DNA of 64,000 nt from positions 642,158-706,157 of the forward strand of contig DDFG01000005.1 in assembly GCA_002337055.1 (NCBI GenBank), read 5' to 3'. Source of the stretch: Betaproteobacteria bacterium UBA1934 (lineage in GTDB: Bacteria > Pseudomonadota > Gammaproteobacteria > Burkholderiales > Rhodocyclaceae). Below are positions 8,530 to 17,196 of the stretch, piece after piece. The first letter of the stretch is position 1; every line of letters begins with the position of its first letter. The notes beneath the pieces are model-generated. The model ran no database searches and was not told where the DNA came from. It was given only the letters and a program-made list of their open reading frames with translations. The position numbers were made by a program, and so were the translations under genes.

Positions 8530-9729
8530 TTAATTCGGCAGCGGCTTGATCGGGAACTTCATTTCCTCGATCTTGATTTCCCGACCGCACTCTAGGCCAA
8601 CACCGCCCGGACCCTTCGGATCCTCGATGAACTTGTAACGGTACATCGGCTGCATCAGCTGGTGATTGGTCTTGTCGAAGAAGTTACGACCCTTCGGACC
8701 TTCGAACGACAGGCCTTCCATCGCCTTGATCAGGGTTTCCGTATCGGTCACGCCGTTGGTCTTCTTGAGGGCTTCAACGATGGCGATACCGGTCATCATG
8801 CCGGTTGCGGTAAAGAAATCAGGTGGGCTGTTAAAGCGCTTCTGATGCTCCTTGACCAGCCAATCGTTGGCCGGATTCTTCGGACAGGTATAGTAGTAAT
8901 GCGTCGCAGATTCGCTGCCAATCAGGGCCTTAGCAGTGGACATAAACGCATAGACCGTACCGCCGCCGGTGGCAACTTCGATGCCGTAGCGTTGCGGGTT
9001 GAGGTCCATGACCTTGAGCGGATTGCCCGGGCCAGCCCAGATGTACCAAATGATCTTCCGGCCCGGCTTGTCCTTGAGCGCATTGAAGATACGCTGTGCC
9101 TGGGCGGTAAAGTCAGTGGTACCGACCGGCGCATATTCTTCATGCACGATCTGGCCCGGCTTGCCCTTCATCGCTTCGCGGAAGGAATGCACGCCTTCAC
9201 GACCGAACGCATAGTCCGGCGCGAGCGTTGCTACGAAGGTACCCGGACGGCCAAACACTTCGGCGCTAGCATAGCCATCGTGATCGGAATTACGACCGGT
9301 ACGGAAGACATAACGATTGCCCTTGGAACCAGTCAGGTATTCCGCCGCTGCGGAGTCCATGATCAGAACTTTCTTCTGTTCCTTGGCTACCGGAATCATG
9401 GCCAACGCAACAGCCGACGAAGTCGGGCCAACCGCGATGTCGACCTTGTCGTCCTTGTATGCCGCCGCGAGCAGCGCCTTGCCCACGTCGGGCTTGGCTT
9501 GACTGTCTTTGTCGAGCACCACGATCTTCTTGCCGGCCACTTCCATCTTGCCGCCGGTCGCATATTCCAGACCGAGCTTCAGACCGACGTTGCTCTGCGT
9601 TGCGAACAACTCGAGCGGACCGGTCTTGTCGATGATATGGGCGATTTTGACTTCTTTGCTCTGGGCGGCGGCCAGGCCGGAAAAACCCGCCGTCAGTGCC
9701 ACGGCGATGGCAATACGCTGCAAACGCAT
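8530..9729 (-). CDS. livK: Periplasmic substrate-binding protein of the Liv transporter
   Basis: A 399-residue type I periplasmic binding protein with a clear signal peptide (MRLQRIAIAVALTAGFSGLAAA, cleavage after AAA near residue 22). The mature N-terminus EVKIAHIIDKTGPLELFATQ is typical of Liv-type receptors, as is DIAVGPTSSAVALAMIPVA. The ATG has AGGAG at the right distance (complement of 9733-9739). It is the first gene of livK-G-F-H-M-fabH-like. The ligand is not predictable. The length is closer to aromatic- or amide-binding homologues than to E. coli LivK. Confidence 0.85.
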   Translation of the reverse strand: MRLQRIAIAVALTAGFSGLAAAQSKEVKIAHIIDKTGPLELFATQSNVGLKLGLEYATGGKMEVAGKKIVVLDKDSQAKPDVGKALLAAAYKDDKVDIAVGPTSSAVALAMIPVAKEQKKVLIMDSAAAEYLTGSKGNRYVFRTGRNSDHDGYASAEVFGRPGTFVATLAPDYAFGREGVHSFREAMKGKPGQIVHEEYAPVGTTDFTAQAQRIFNALKDKPGRKIIWYIWAGPGNPLKVMDLNPQRYGIEVATGGGTVYAFMSTAKALIGSESATHYYYTCPKNPANDWLVKEHQKRFNSPPDFFTATGMMTGIAIVEALKKTNGVTDTETLIKAMEGLSFEGPKGRNFFDKTNHQLMQPMYRYKFIEDPKGPGGVGLECGREIKIEEMKFPIKPLPN

Positions 9730-9791
9730 TTTGTCTCCTTTGCGGATGGTAAGTTAACTCGTACAACGACCGCCGCAACCCCCTAGGGAAC

Positions 9792-9857
9792 TTTCTTGAA
9801 ATTCCGCTGTCAATCAGGTTGAGCGCATCAAGAAATACTCGTCCCGGGTCAACCCGG
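9792..9857. promoter_or_regulatory. Dyad repeats in the livK / LAL regulator divergent region
   Basis: The 217-base gap between livK and the divergent LAL regulator holds two dyads. TTTCTTGA (9792-9799) is repeated inverted as TCAAGAAA (9828-9835). A compact palindrome CCGGGT-CA-ACCCGG spans 9844-9857. Either could be an operator for the adjacent regulator or for livK. No convincing -35/-10 pair was assigned. Confidence 0.4.
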
Positions 9858-9921
9858 TTCGGGCATTCTATTACGGATCGTCCAAGCTGAGGTATATTTC
9901 ATGACATCCGAGCTCGTGGCA

Positions 9922-9937
9922 CCCCCCAAACGGGGGG
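9922..9937 (+). promoter_or_regulatory. GC hairpin that contains the LAL gene's ribosome-binding site
   Basis: Six Cs (9922-9927) and six Gs (9932-9937) can form a perfect stem with the four-base loop AAAC. The G-arm followed by AAA is the only Shine-Dalgarno-like sequence before the ATG at 9947. When folded, the ribosome-binding site would be masked, so translation of the regulator may need an opened structure. Confidence 0.45.
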
Positions 9938-9946
9938 AAAGAATGC

Positions 9947-12568
9947 ATGCCCTCCCCTCAGTCCTCCGGACTCCCTGTTACCAAGCTGCGCCCGCCTCCT
10001 CAGGAGCCCTTCTACCTGGCGCGTCCGCAATTGCACGAACGCTTGTGCACCGTGCGCCACCACCGCCTGGCGATGGTGATCGGACCGACCGGCGCCGGCA
10101 AGACAACGTTGCTCGCCGGGGCATGCCGAGAATTCAGCCAAGCAGGCGAGTTGATCGCCTGGCTTACCCTCGACCGGCGGGAGCGTATACCGCGCCACTT
10201 CCTTGATCATCTGGTCGTCGCGATCCAGCAGACGCGGCCCGCGATCGGTCGCGATGCGCGGGCGATGCTGCAAGGTTCGACGGCCGCCCCCGAAACCGTG
10301 GTCGGCAGCCTAATCAACGACTTGACTGAAGCGGCTACGCCGCTGACCTTGTTTCTCGATGATTTCCAGGAAGCCGAAACACCGGACGTATGCAGCCTAT
10401 TGATCTATTTCCTGCGCTATTTGCCGGCAACGATTCATGTCGTTGTGGCCAGCCAGCGCAGTTTTCCGCTTTCCTTGTCGTGGGCGCGCGCCCGTCACTG
10501 GATTGTCGAAATCGGCTGGGATGACCTGCGCCTGACGCAAGACGAGATGTATGCCTACCTGACAGAACGGCGAGGACTGGCGCTCTCGAATTCAGAATTG
10601 GGCGAGATTGCGGCGCAAACCGAAGGTTGGGCTTGCGCACTGCAAATGGCTGCGGTGGCGCTGAGCCAGCAAGCGGCAACGCTCCCGGGCTTGTCCGGTT
10701 GGGACTTCGCCGATGCGCTCCTGGAGGATCTATTCGCCCGCCTTCCCGAGCGCACGCGGCGATTTTTGCTCGATACGTCCATACTTGAGAGACTCTCGCC
10801 CTCGCTGTGCGATGCGGTGACCGGCGATCGGGATAGCCGACAGCGGCTGAGCGAGTTGACCAAGACTTATTTCCTCGTGCAACCGCTCGATCACGATGCC
10901 CCCTGGCTACGTTATCACCACCTTTTCGGGAGTTTCCTGCGCAAGCGTCTGCATGCGGATGATCCTGCCCGCGTGCGGCATCTGCACGACCGTGCAGGCG
11001 AGTGGTGCGCTGCCAACGGGTACATTCAGGAAGCCCTTCACCATTGGCTATTGGCCGAAGCCTATCCACAAGCTGCGCGCTTGCTGATCGAACATGGTCA
11101 AACCTTGTTGCGCAAAGCCGAAATTCCCGAATTGGCCGACTGGTTGCGCCGGTTGCCGCCCGCCGAAATCGCGGCTTCGCCCGAACTCTCCACTCTCAAC
11201 GCCTGGTGCGAGTTACACGCGGGCAGACCATTTGCGATCCTCGCGGCGCTGGATAGCGCCGCCCGTGCGGCGCCAGCGAGCCGTCAGGATTTGTCGGTCC
11301 ACCTGCGCAATGAATGGGCGCTGCTTCGGGCCCTGGCTTCGATTACCGGGTTCGACTGGCTCGAACGTGACGTGGTCGAGAGCGATCTCCCCGGCGCCTT
11401 TGGCGACGAGCGTCCGGTGCAACGCGCGTTTGCGCACGTCGTGATCGGATATGCTGAACGGCACGCTGGCGATCTGGTTGCGGCCTGGAGCGCATATCGG
11501 GTTGCCAGCGATTTGGCCGACACGGACAGCCTTCACTCGGTTTCCTTCATCTCGCGCTTCGGACTCGCGGTGGTCGACCTACTCGGCGGGCGCCCCGAAT
11601 CCGCGCTGGCAGGACTCCAGGCCTGGTTTGCAGACGGTCGCCGACGCGCCCACTGGCAGACTGGCGGCGCAGCCTTCCTGCGAACCGCACAAGCGCTGGC
11701 GCTGGCCGATCTCGACAGACTGGACGAAGCCGTCGCCGCGCTCGACGAAGCTATCAACCTGACGGAGAGCTGCGGCGCCTTCGGCTTTCTGGGCGTTGCA
11801 CTCACCCACCGCGCCCGCCTGCACGCGATCGATGGCCGATTGGCCGCCGCCTGGGCCGATCTCGACCGCGCCCGAGTCGGCGCCCTGCCGGCCAAAATGG
11901 GACGCGTCTTGTTTCGCGCCGACCTTTGCGAAGCCTGGATCAGACTGCGGCGCGGCGAATTGCCAACCGCCGGACATCTACTCTCGCAAGCCATGGATTG
12001 GCTCGTCGATACCGGGCAGGGTGGGGGCGAAAATGTCGAGGCCTGGAATCTGGTACGCTGCCAATGGCTGTTGGCCGATCAACGCTGGGCCGACGCGCTG
12101 GCGCTCGCCACCGCGGCCGAATACGCTGCCCGCAATGCCGGGCGGGTTCGCTCCGTGGTGGAATGTCTGCTGATTCGCGCCGTTGCGTTGCAGCACGATG
12201 CCGCTGGTGGCGCCCTTGCCCTAGGCTGTTTCCGGCATGCCCAGCAATTGGCGCGCGCCGGTAATCTGCGCCTGCCGTTTCGGCTGTTGACGCCAGATCT
12301 GAGCGCCTTCCCGACGCAAAATGCATCCGAGCCCGAGGAATCGACAAGCATCGCGCTGCCCGGGGCTCTGCATCAAAGGGAAGCCCAGATCGTGCGTCTT
12401 CTCGACCAGGGCTTGCGCAACCGGGAGATCGCGGCGCGCCTGTTTCTCTCTGAAGAAACCGTCAAGTGGTATCTGAAACGGATGTACGACAACTTCGACG
12501 CTGCCAACCGTGTCCAACTGCTCGCCAAGATTCGCCGTCTTGGCTTGCTTGGAGACTCGTCTCCCTGA
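9947..12568 (+). CDS. MalT/LAL-type LuxR-family transcriptional activator
   Basis: A large 873-residue regulator of the LAL (MalT-like) class. An N-terminal STAND-type ATPase carries Walker A GPTGAGKT at residues 46-53 and a Walker B-like LTLFLDDF further on. A long helical-repeat (TPR-like) middle region follows. The last 60 residues form a LuxR-type helix-turn-helix (REAQIVRLLDQGLRNREIAARLFLSEETVKWYLKRM, positions split here for length only). Such proteins bind ATP and an inducer before activating transcription. It diverges from livK and lies just upstream of a symporter gene, so either may be its target. That is inference. Confidence 0.85.
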   Translation: MPSPQSSGLPVTKLRPPPQEPFYLARPQLHERLCTVRHHRLAMVIGPTGAGKTTLLAGACREFSQAGELIAWLTLDRRERIPRHFLDHLVVAIQQTRPAIGRDARAMLQGSTAAPETVVGSLINDLTEAATPLTLFLDDFQEAETPDVCSLLIYFLRYLPATIHVVVASQRSFPLSLSWARARHWIVEIGWDDLRLTQDEMYAYLTERRGLALSNSELGEIAAQTEGWACALQMAAVALSQQAATLPGLSGWDFADALLEDLFARLPERTRRFLLDTSILERLSPSLCDAVTGDRDSRQRLSELTKTYFLVQPLDHDAPWLRYHHLFGSFLRKRLHADDPARVRHLHDRAGEWCAANGYIQEALHHWLLAEAYPQAARLLIEHGQTLLRKAEIPELADWLRRLPPAEIAASPELSTLNAWCELHAGRPFAILAALDSAARAAPASRQDLSVHLRNEWALLRALASITGFDWLERDVVESDLPGAFGDERPVQRAFAHVVIGYAERHAGDLVAAWSAYRVASDLADTDSLHSVSFISRFGLAVVDLLGGRPESALAGLQAWFADGRRRAHWQTGGAAFLRTAQALALADLDRLDEAVAALDEAINLTESCGAFGFLGVALTHRARLHAIDGRLAAAWADLDRARVGALPAKMGRVLFRADLCEAWIRLRRGELPTAGHLLSQAMDWLVDTGQGGGENVEAWNLVRCQWLLADQRWADALALATAAEYAARNAGRVRSVVECLLIRAVALQHDAAGGALALGCFRHAQQLARAGNLRLPFRLLTPDLSAFPTQNASEPEESTSIALPGALHQREAQIVRLLDQGLRNREIAARLFLSEETVKWYLKRMYDNFDAANRVQLLAKIRRLGLLGDSSP

Positions 12569-12710
12569 ATCGGTATGGTTGCATGGGTGAGTCGCCATTG
12601 TTGCGTCGCAGCAAACTTCCGCGCCTTCGTGGCCAATCAGTTGCCAGCCGAGGTCGCCTCGACGCTTTCGCGCCTTTATAATTTCTTGTCTTTTTTCGGG
12701 TACTGGCGCC

Positions 12711-14213
12711 ATGCTGATCTGGTTTGTCGTTCTCTATCTGCTGGTGTCGATCGGCATCGGCCTCTACGCCGCCACCCGCGTTCATAACACCAAGGATTTC
12801 GCGGTTGCCGGGCGCCACCTTCCGCTTCCGGTCGTCACGGCCACGGTGTTCGCCACCTGGTTCGGTGCGGAGGCGGTTTTCGGCGCCTCATCCACCTTCG
12901 TCAAGGAAGGCTTGCGGGGCGTGGTCGCCGATCCTTTCGGCTCGTCGATGTGTCTAGTGCTGGCGGGAATCTTTTTCTCGCGCTACCTGTACAAGCTGAA
13001 CATCATCACCCTTGGCGACTTTTATCGGATCCGTTACAACCGCGCGGTGGAGGTGATAACCACGCTCTGTATCGTGGCGTCCTACCTTGGCTGGGTCTCC
13101 GCCCAGATCAAGGCCCTGGGCCTGATCCTGAACGTCGTCACGCACGACGGCATCAGCCAGACCGCCGGCATGATTCTCGGCGCCATCGTCGTGCTGACCT
13201 ACACCACGTTTGGTGGCATGCTGTCGGTGGCGGTGCTCGATTTCGTCCAGATGGCCGTATCGATGGGCGGGCTGTTCTACATCGCCACCGTGATGGCCGA
13301 CAAGACTGGCGGCGTGGCCACGGTCATCGATCACGCCAGCGCCGCCGGCAAGTTCGAATTCTTCCCGCCGCCCGATCCGTGGATGTGGATCACCTTCATC
13401 GGCGCCTGGGTGACCATGATGCTGGGTTCCATCCCGCAGCAGGACGTTTTCCAGCGCATCACCTCCGCCAAGAGCGCCAAGATCGCCATCTGGGGATCAC
13501 TCCTCGGCGCCTCGATCTATTTCTGTTTCACCTTCGTGCCGATGTTCATCGCCTATTCGGCCACGCTGATCGACCCCGGCCAGTTTGTGCCGATGCTGCA
13601 ATCCGAATCGCCCGCCGATTACCAGCGTGTATTGCCGCTGCTGGTCCTCGAACAGACGCCACTGGCCGCCCAGGTGATCTTCTTTGGCGCCGTGCTCTCG
13701 GCGATCATGAGCTGTTCGTCGGCAACCCTGCTGGCGCCCTCGGTCACCTTCGCGGAAAACATCGTGCGGGGCTTCTTCCCGCACATGGGCGACCATGCCT
13801 TTTTGCGTGTCATGCGTTTGTGCATCGTCGGGTTTGCCTGCGTGGTGCTGACCTTCGCGCTACTTTCCAACGCCTCGATTTTCAAGATGGTGGAAAACGC
13901 CTACAAAGTGACGTTGGCGGGCGCCTTTATCCCGCTGGTCGCCGGGGCGCTGTGGAAGCGTGCCACGACGCAGGGCGCCCTGGCCGCCATCGTCGGCGGG
14001 CTGATGTCCTGGCTGCTGGTCGAGTTTCTAGTGGAAGAAAGCCCTGTGCCGCCGCAGTTGATCGGCTTGGGCTTCTCGTTCGGCGGCATGATCCTGGGGT
14101 CGCTGCTACCCCAGTGGATCGGGCATCGACTGCCGCAGGAAGACATCCACGCCGCGCTGCATCACCGCGCCGCCGCCGAGACGCATCACGCCCACGGCGA
14201 GCCGCGTCCGTAG
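12711..14213 (+). CDS. Sodium:solute symporter (SSS family)
   Basis: A 500-residue polytopic membrane protein of the SSS family with about 13 hydrophobic segments. Family landmarks are DFAVAGRHLP near the N-terminus, ATWFGAEAVFGASS in the second span, and SYLGWVSAQIKALG and TYTTFGGMLSVAVLDFVQ further on. The substrate cannot be assigned. The C-terminus ends in a histidine-rich tail (HHRAAAETHHAHGEPRP). It lies 142 bases after the LAL regulator on the same strand. The ATG gives the expected short N-terminus before span one. Confidence 0.85.
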   Translation: MLIWFVVLYLLVSIGIGLYAATRVHNTKDFAVAGRHLPLPVVTATVFATWFGAEAVFGASSTFVKEGLRGVVADPFGSSMCLVLAGIFFSRYLYKLNIITLGDFYRIRYNRAVEVITTLCIVASYLGWVSAQIKALGLILNVVTHDGISQTAGMILGAIVVLTYTTFGGMLSVAVLDFVQMAVSMGGLFYIATVMADKTGGVATVIDHASAAGKFEFFPPPDPWMWITFIGAWVTMMLGSIPQQDVFQRITSAKSAKIAIWGSLLGASIYFCFTFVPMFIAYSATLIDPGQFVPMLQSESPADYQRVLPLLVLEQTPLAAQVIFFGAVLSAIMSCSSATLLAPSVTFAENIVRGFFPHMGDHAFLRVMRLCIVGFACVVLTFALLSNASIFKMVENAYKVTLAGAFIPLVAGALWKRATTQGALAAIVGGLMSWLLVEFLVEESPVPPQLIGLGFSFGGMILGSLLPQWIGHRLPQEDIHAALHHRAAAETHHAHGEPRP

Positions 14214-14222
14214 CGGCAACGG

Positions 14223-14244
14223 GGCGGTTCCACGTGGAACCGCC
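14223..14244. promoter_or_regulatory. parS-like 22-bp perfect palindrome
   Basis: A perfect 22-base palindrome is centred on CACGTG, with core GTTCCACGTGGAAC at 14227-14240. This agrees with the ParB-binding consensus TGTTnCACGTGnAACA except at the outermost bases. It fills the 38-base gap between the convergent symporter and DUF1854 genes. It lies about 18 kb from the origin region, a usual distance for parS. A hairpin role is possible, but no U-tract follows. Confidence 0.55.
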
Positions 14245-14251
14245 GTTCGCG

Positions 14252-14728
14252 TCAGAGAAAACGATCCAGCAGACGGCGGCTGTGTCGGTCAAGCGCGGCG
14301 GGGTCGCGCACCAGGAAGGCGATGCCGTGGCTATCGGTAATCAGCAACATGCCGTGCGGCAAACGACGGATGCCCTCTTCGCCGCGCAGGATGAAGTCGC
14401 ATTCGCCGCGGTCCGTTTCCACGTGCCAGGTGCACGGCGTCGCAAAACTGGAAACGCCGATCAACCGGCGAATTTCCGGCATGAACTCGCGGCTGGACAG
14501 CGCTTCTTCGATCAACCGGCGATTCGCTTCGGGCTGTTCCTCCAGCCGGTCGATCCAGAGCAACTCGTTGCCTTCCGGGCCAACCAGTGAAATTGCCTGA
14601 TCCGGCGCCGCGATCGGAAAGGCCCGCACCGCCACCACGCCGACCGTGACCTGTCCCTCCAGATCCAGTTCGAGCGCGCCGAAAGCGGTCCGCCTCAGCG
14701 TGTACTCCGGGGGTGTCGCCCGATTCAT
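14252..14728 (-). CDS. DUF1854 protein of the cyanophycin locus
   Basis: A 158-residue soluble protein of the DUF1854 family, which recurs beside cyanophycin synthetase genes. Recognisable family segments are VRAFPIAAPDQAISLVGPEGNELLWI, split here by eye, and REFMPEIRRL, with CTWHVETDRG in the C-terminal half. There is no signal or membrane segment. Its ATG overlaps the stop of the upstream ABC transporter by four bases, so the two are coupled and probably act together. Biochemical function is unknown. A role with the transporter in cyanophycin metabolism is inferred from the neighbourhood. Confidence 0.82.
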   Translation of the reverse strand: MNRATPPEYTLRRTAFGALELDLEGQVTVGVVAVRAFPIAAPDQAISLVGPEGNELLWIDRLEEQPEANRRLIEEALSSREFMPEIRRLIGVSSFATPCTWHVETDRGECDFILRGEEGIRRLPHGMLLITDSHGIAFLVRDPAALDRHSRRLLDRFL

Positions 14729-17007
14729 GACGCTTCTCCTTCGTCGGCCAGGACATCCTGATGCCGCAATTGCGCCTGATAGAGACGATAGTAGGCGCCT
14801 TGCAGCGCCATCAGTTCGTCGTGCGGGCCGACCTCCACAACCTGGCCGCGGTCCAGCACGACCAGCCGGTCGGCCTGGCGCAAGGTGGAAAGCCGGTGCG
14901 CGATGGCGATGGTGGTACGGCCACGCACGAGGTTATCCAGCGCTTTCTGGATTTCCTTTTCGGTTTCGGTATCCACCGACGAGGTCGCTTCGTCGAGAAT
15001 CAGAATCTTCGGGTCGATCAGCAGCGCGCGGGCGATCGAAATCCGTTGCCGCTCGCCGCCCGACAGCCCCTGTCCGCGCTCGCCGACCAGCGAGTCATAC
15101 CCCTGTGGCAGGCGCAGGATGAACTCGTGGGCGTGCGCGGCGCGGGCCGCCGCGACAATCTCTTCGCGGCTGGCGCCGGGTTTGCCATAGGCGATGTTGT
15201 CCGCCACCGTGCCGAAGAATAGAAACGGTTCCTGCAACACCAGCCCGATATTGCGCCTGAAATCGGCAATCGCCAGTTGGCGGATGTCGACGCCATCGAG
15301 CAGGATGGCGCCCTCCGACACGTCGTAAAAGCGGCAGATCAGGTTGACCAGTGTGCTCTTGCCCGAACCGCTATGCCCGACCAAACCAACCATTTCGCCC
15401 GGACGGATGGCGAGATTGACGCCCCGCGCCACGGCGCGGTTGCCGTAGCGAAAACCCACCTCGCGCAACTCGATGCCGCCCCGCACGTCGTTCAGACGGA
15501 CCGGATGCGCCACCTCCGGCACGCTGGAAACGTGGTCGAGAATGTCGAAGATGCGTTTTGCGCCGGCCGCCGCTTTCTGGGTCACCGACACGATGCGACT
15601 CATCGAGTCGAGGCGGGTGTAGAACCGCCCGATATAAGCCAGGAAGGCAGTCAACACGCCCACCGTAATCTCGCTACGCGACACCAGCCAGATCCCGAAC
15701 GCCCAGACCACCAGCAGTCCGGTTTCGGTCAGCAGTGACACCGTGGGCGAAAACAACGACCACGTCTTGTTCAGCCGGTCGTTGACCGCCAGATTGTGGC
15801 GGTTGGCCTCGCGGAAGCGCTCGGCCTCGCGTCGCTCCTGTGCGAACGCCTTGACCACGCGAATGCCTGGAATGGTGTCGGCCAGCACATTGGTCACTTC
15901 CGACCACACACGGTCGATTTTCTCGAAGCCGGTGCGCAGGCGGTCGCGCACGATGTGAATCATCCAGGCGATAAAGGGCAGCGGCAGCAAGGTCACCAGC
16001 GCCAGCCAGGGGTTGATCGAAAACAGGATGGCCGAAGTCATGCAGATCATCAGCACATCGGTCGCAAAGTCGAGCAAGTGCAGCGACAGAAAGACGCAGA
16101 TGCGATCCGACTCGGACCCGATGCGCGCCATCAGGTCGCCGGTGCGCTTGCCGCCAAAATACTCCAGCGAGAGCTTGAGCAGATGCTCATAGGTGGTGGT
16201 ACGCAAATCGGCGCCGATGCGTTCGGAGACCAGCGCAAGGATGTAGGTTTTGGCCCAGCCCAGCCCCCAGGCCACCACGGCGGCCCCAAGCAAGCCACTG
16301 AGATAGCGAGTCGCCAGCGAGACGTCGATAGGTTTGCCGTTTTGAAAGGGAATCAGGATGTTGTCCATCAGCGGCATGGTCAGATACGGCGGCACCAGGG
16401 TCGCTGCCATCGACAACAGGGTCAAAACAAATCCCGCCAGCAGTTGCAGCCGATAAGGGTGGGCAAAACGCCACAGCCGTAGCAGTGTCCAGGTCGACGG
16501 CGGTGTCTGGAGTTCGCGCGAGCAATAGGGGCACTCCTCGGCATCGGCCTCCAGCGGCGCCTTGCAATCCGGGCATACATTGTCAGTCGCGGCAGAGTGC
16601 AACTCGCCACGATCTCGACAGGTAGCGAAAAGGTCAACCAGACGCAGGGCCGAAACGTTACGACTAAGGGTATAGCGCCAAACGGCTAGCCGTTCGTTCG
16701 CGCCGAAGAGCTCCAGCGCACCAACACCTGCATGGTCATGTTGGCGCAGGCTGAGTTCCGGCGACAGCGACCAGGCCTGCCAATCGTCGCCATCCGGGGT
16801 GCTGGCCAGCAGGCGGACATTCGTTAGCACCAGCCAGCCGGGCGAGAAGCACAGACAGGCGTCGAGGTCGAGATCGACCCAGGCCACGATGTCCTCGCCG
16901 GGGTCGAGGCGAACTCGAAGCGCGGAGAGCTGAACAGACGGCATCGCCAACAGGGCGTTCCGGGAATCAGCCGATAACAGGGCAGAAAATTGGAGAGAAC
17001 TAGACAT
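14725..17007 (-). CDS. ABC exporter with N-terminal PH-like region and zinc ribbon, cyanophycin-associated
   Basis: A 760-residue half-transporter. Residues 1-130 form a beta-rich domain without membrane segments. A zinc ribbon follows with cysteine pairs at about 145/148 and 159/162 (CPDC and CPYC). Then come six membrane spans and a C-terminal ATPase with Walker A GHSGSGKST, signature LSGGERQRISIARA and Walker B ILILDEATSSVD. The ATG at 17007 is chosen because the longer frame would run through the divergent synthetase promoter region and is unlike the family. The cytoplasmic N-terminal extension and the ribbon are unusual for an MsbA-type exporter. Substrate unknown. Confidence 0.8.
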   Translation of the reverse strand: MSSSLQFSALLSADSRNALLAMPSVQLSALRVRLDPGEDIVAWVDLDLDACLCFSPGWLVLTNVRLLASTPDGDDWQAWSLSPELSLRQHDHAGVGALELFGANERLAVWRYTLSRNVSALRLVDLFATCRDRGELHSAATDNVCPDCKAPLEADAEECPYCSRELQTPPSTWTLLRLWRFAHPYRLQLLAGFVLTLLSMAATLVPPYLTMPLMDNILIPFQNGKPIDVSLATRYLSGLLGAAVVAWGLGWAKTYILALVSERIGADLRTTTYEHLLKLSLEYFGGKRTGDLMARIGSESDRICVFLSLHLLDFATDVLMICMTSAILFSINPWLALVTLLPLPFIAWMIHIVRDRLRTGFEKIDRVWSEVTNVLADTIPGIRVVKAFAQERREAERFREANRHNLAVNDRLNKTWSLFSPTVSLLTETGLLVVWAFGIWLVSRSEITVGVLTAFLAYIGRFYTRLDSMSRIVSVTQKAAAGAKRIFDILDHVSSVPEVAHPVRLNDVRGGIELREVGFRYGNRAVARGVNLAIRPGEMVGLVGHSGSGKSTLVNLICRFYDVSEGAILLDGVDIRQLAIADFRRNIGLVLQEPFLFFGTVADNIAYGKPGASREEIVAAARAAHAHEFILRLPQGYDSLVGERGQGLSGGERQRISIARALLIDPKILILDEATSSVDTETEKEIQKALDNLVRGRTTIAIAHRLSTLRQADRLVVLDRGQVVEVGPHDELMALQGAYYRLYQAQLRHQDVLADEGEAS

Positions 17008-17196
17008 GTCAAATAGTCGCCGCGATACATGCGCGGCCATCGGGTTGGTCAAACACCGCTCGTCAGCCCACATTATGACCGAGCCTGCGCATGGTGCGCG
17101 ACTTCCATTTGCGCACGAAGATGGGGCGAGCGGCCGCCGACTGTGCAAGAATACCCATTTCGGCCACGCTTTACCGTCCGCAGAACGTCCCGCGCC

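Noticed and set aside
8662..9786. Plus-strand frame of 374 codons
   Set aside because: It is antisense to livK, which has a signal peptide and family motifs.
12950..14590. Plus-strand frame of 546 codons
   Set aside because: It overlaps the symporter in another frame and runs through the convergent DUF1854 gene. It shows no domain.
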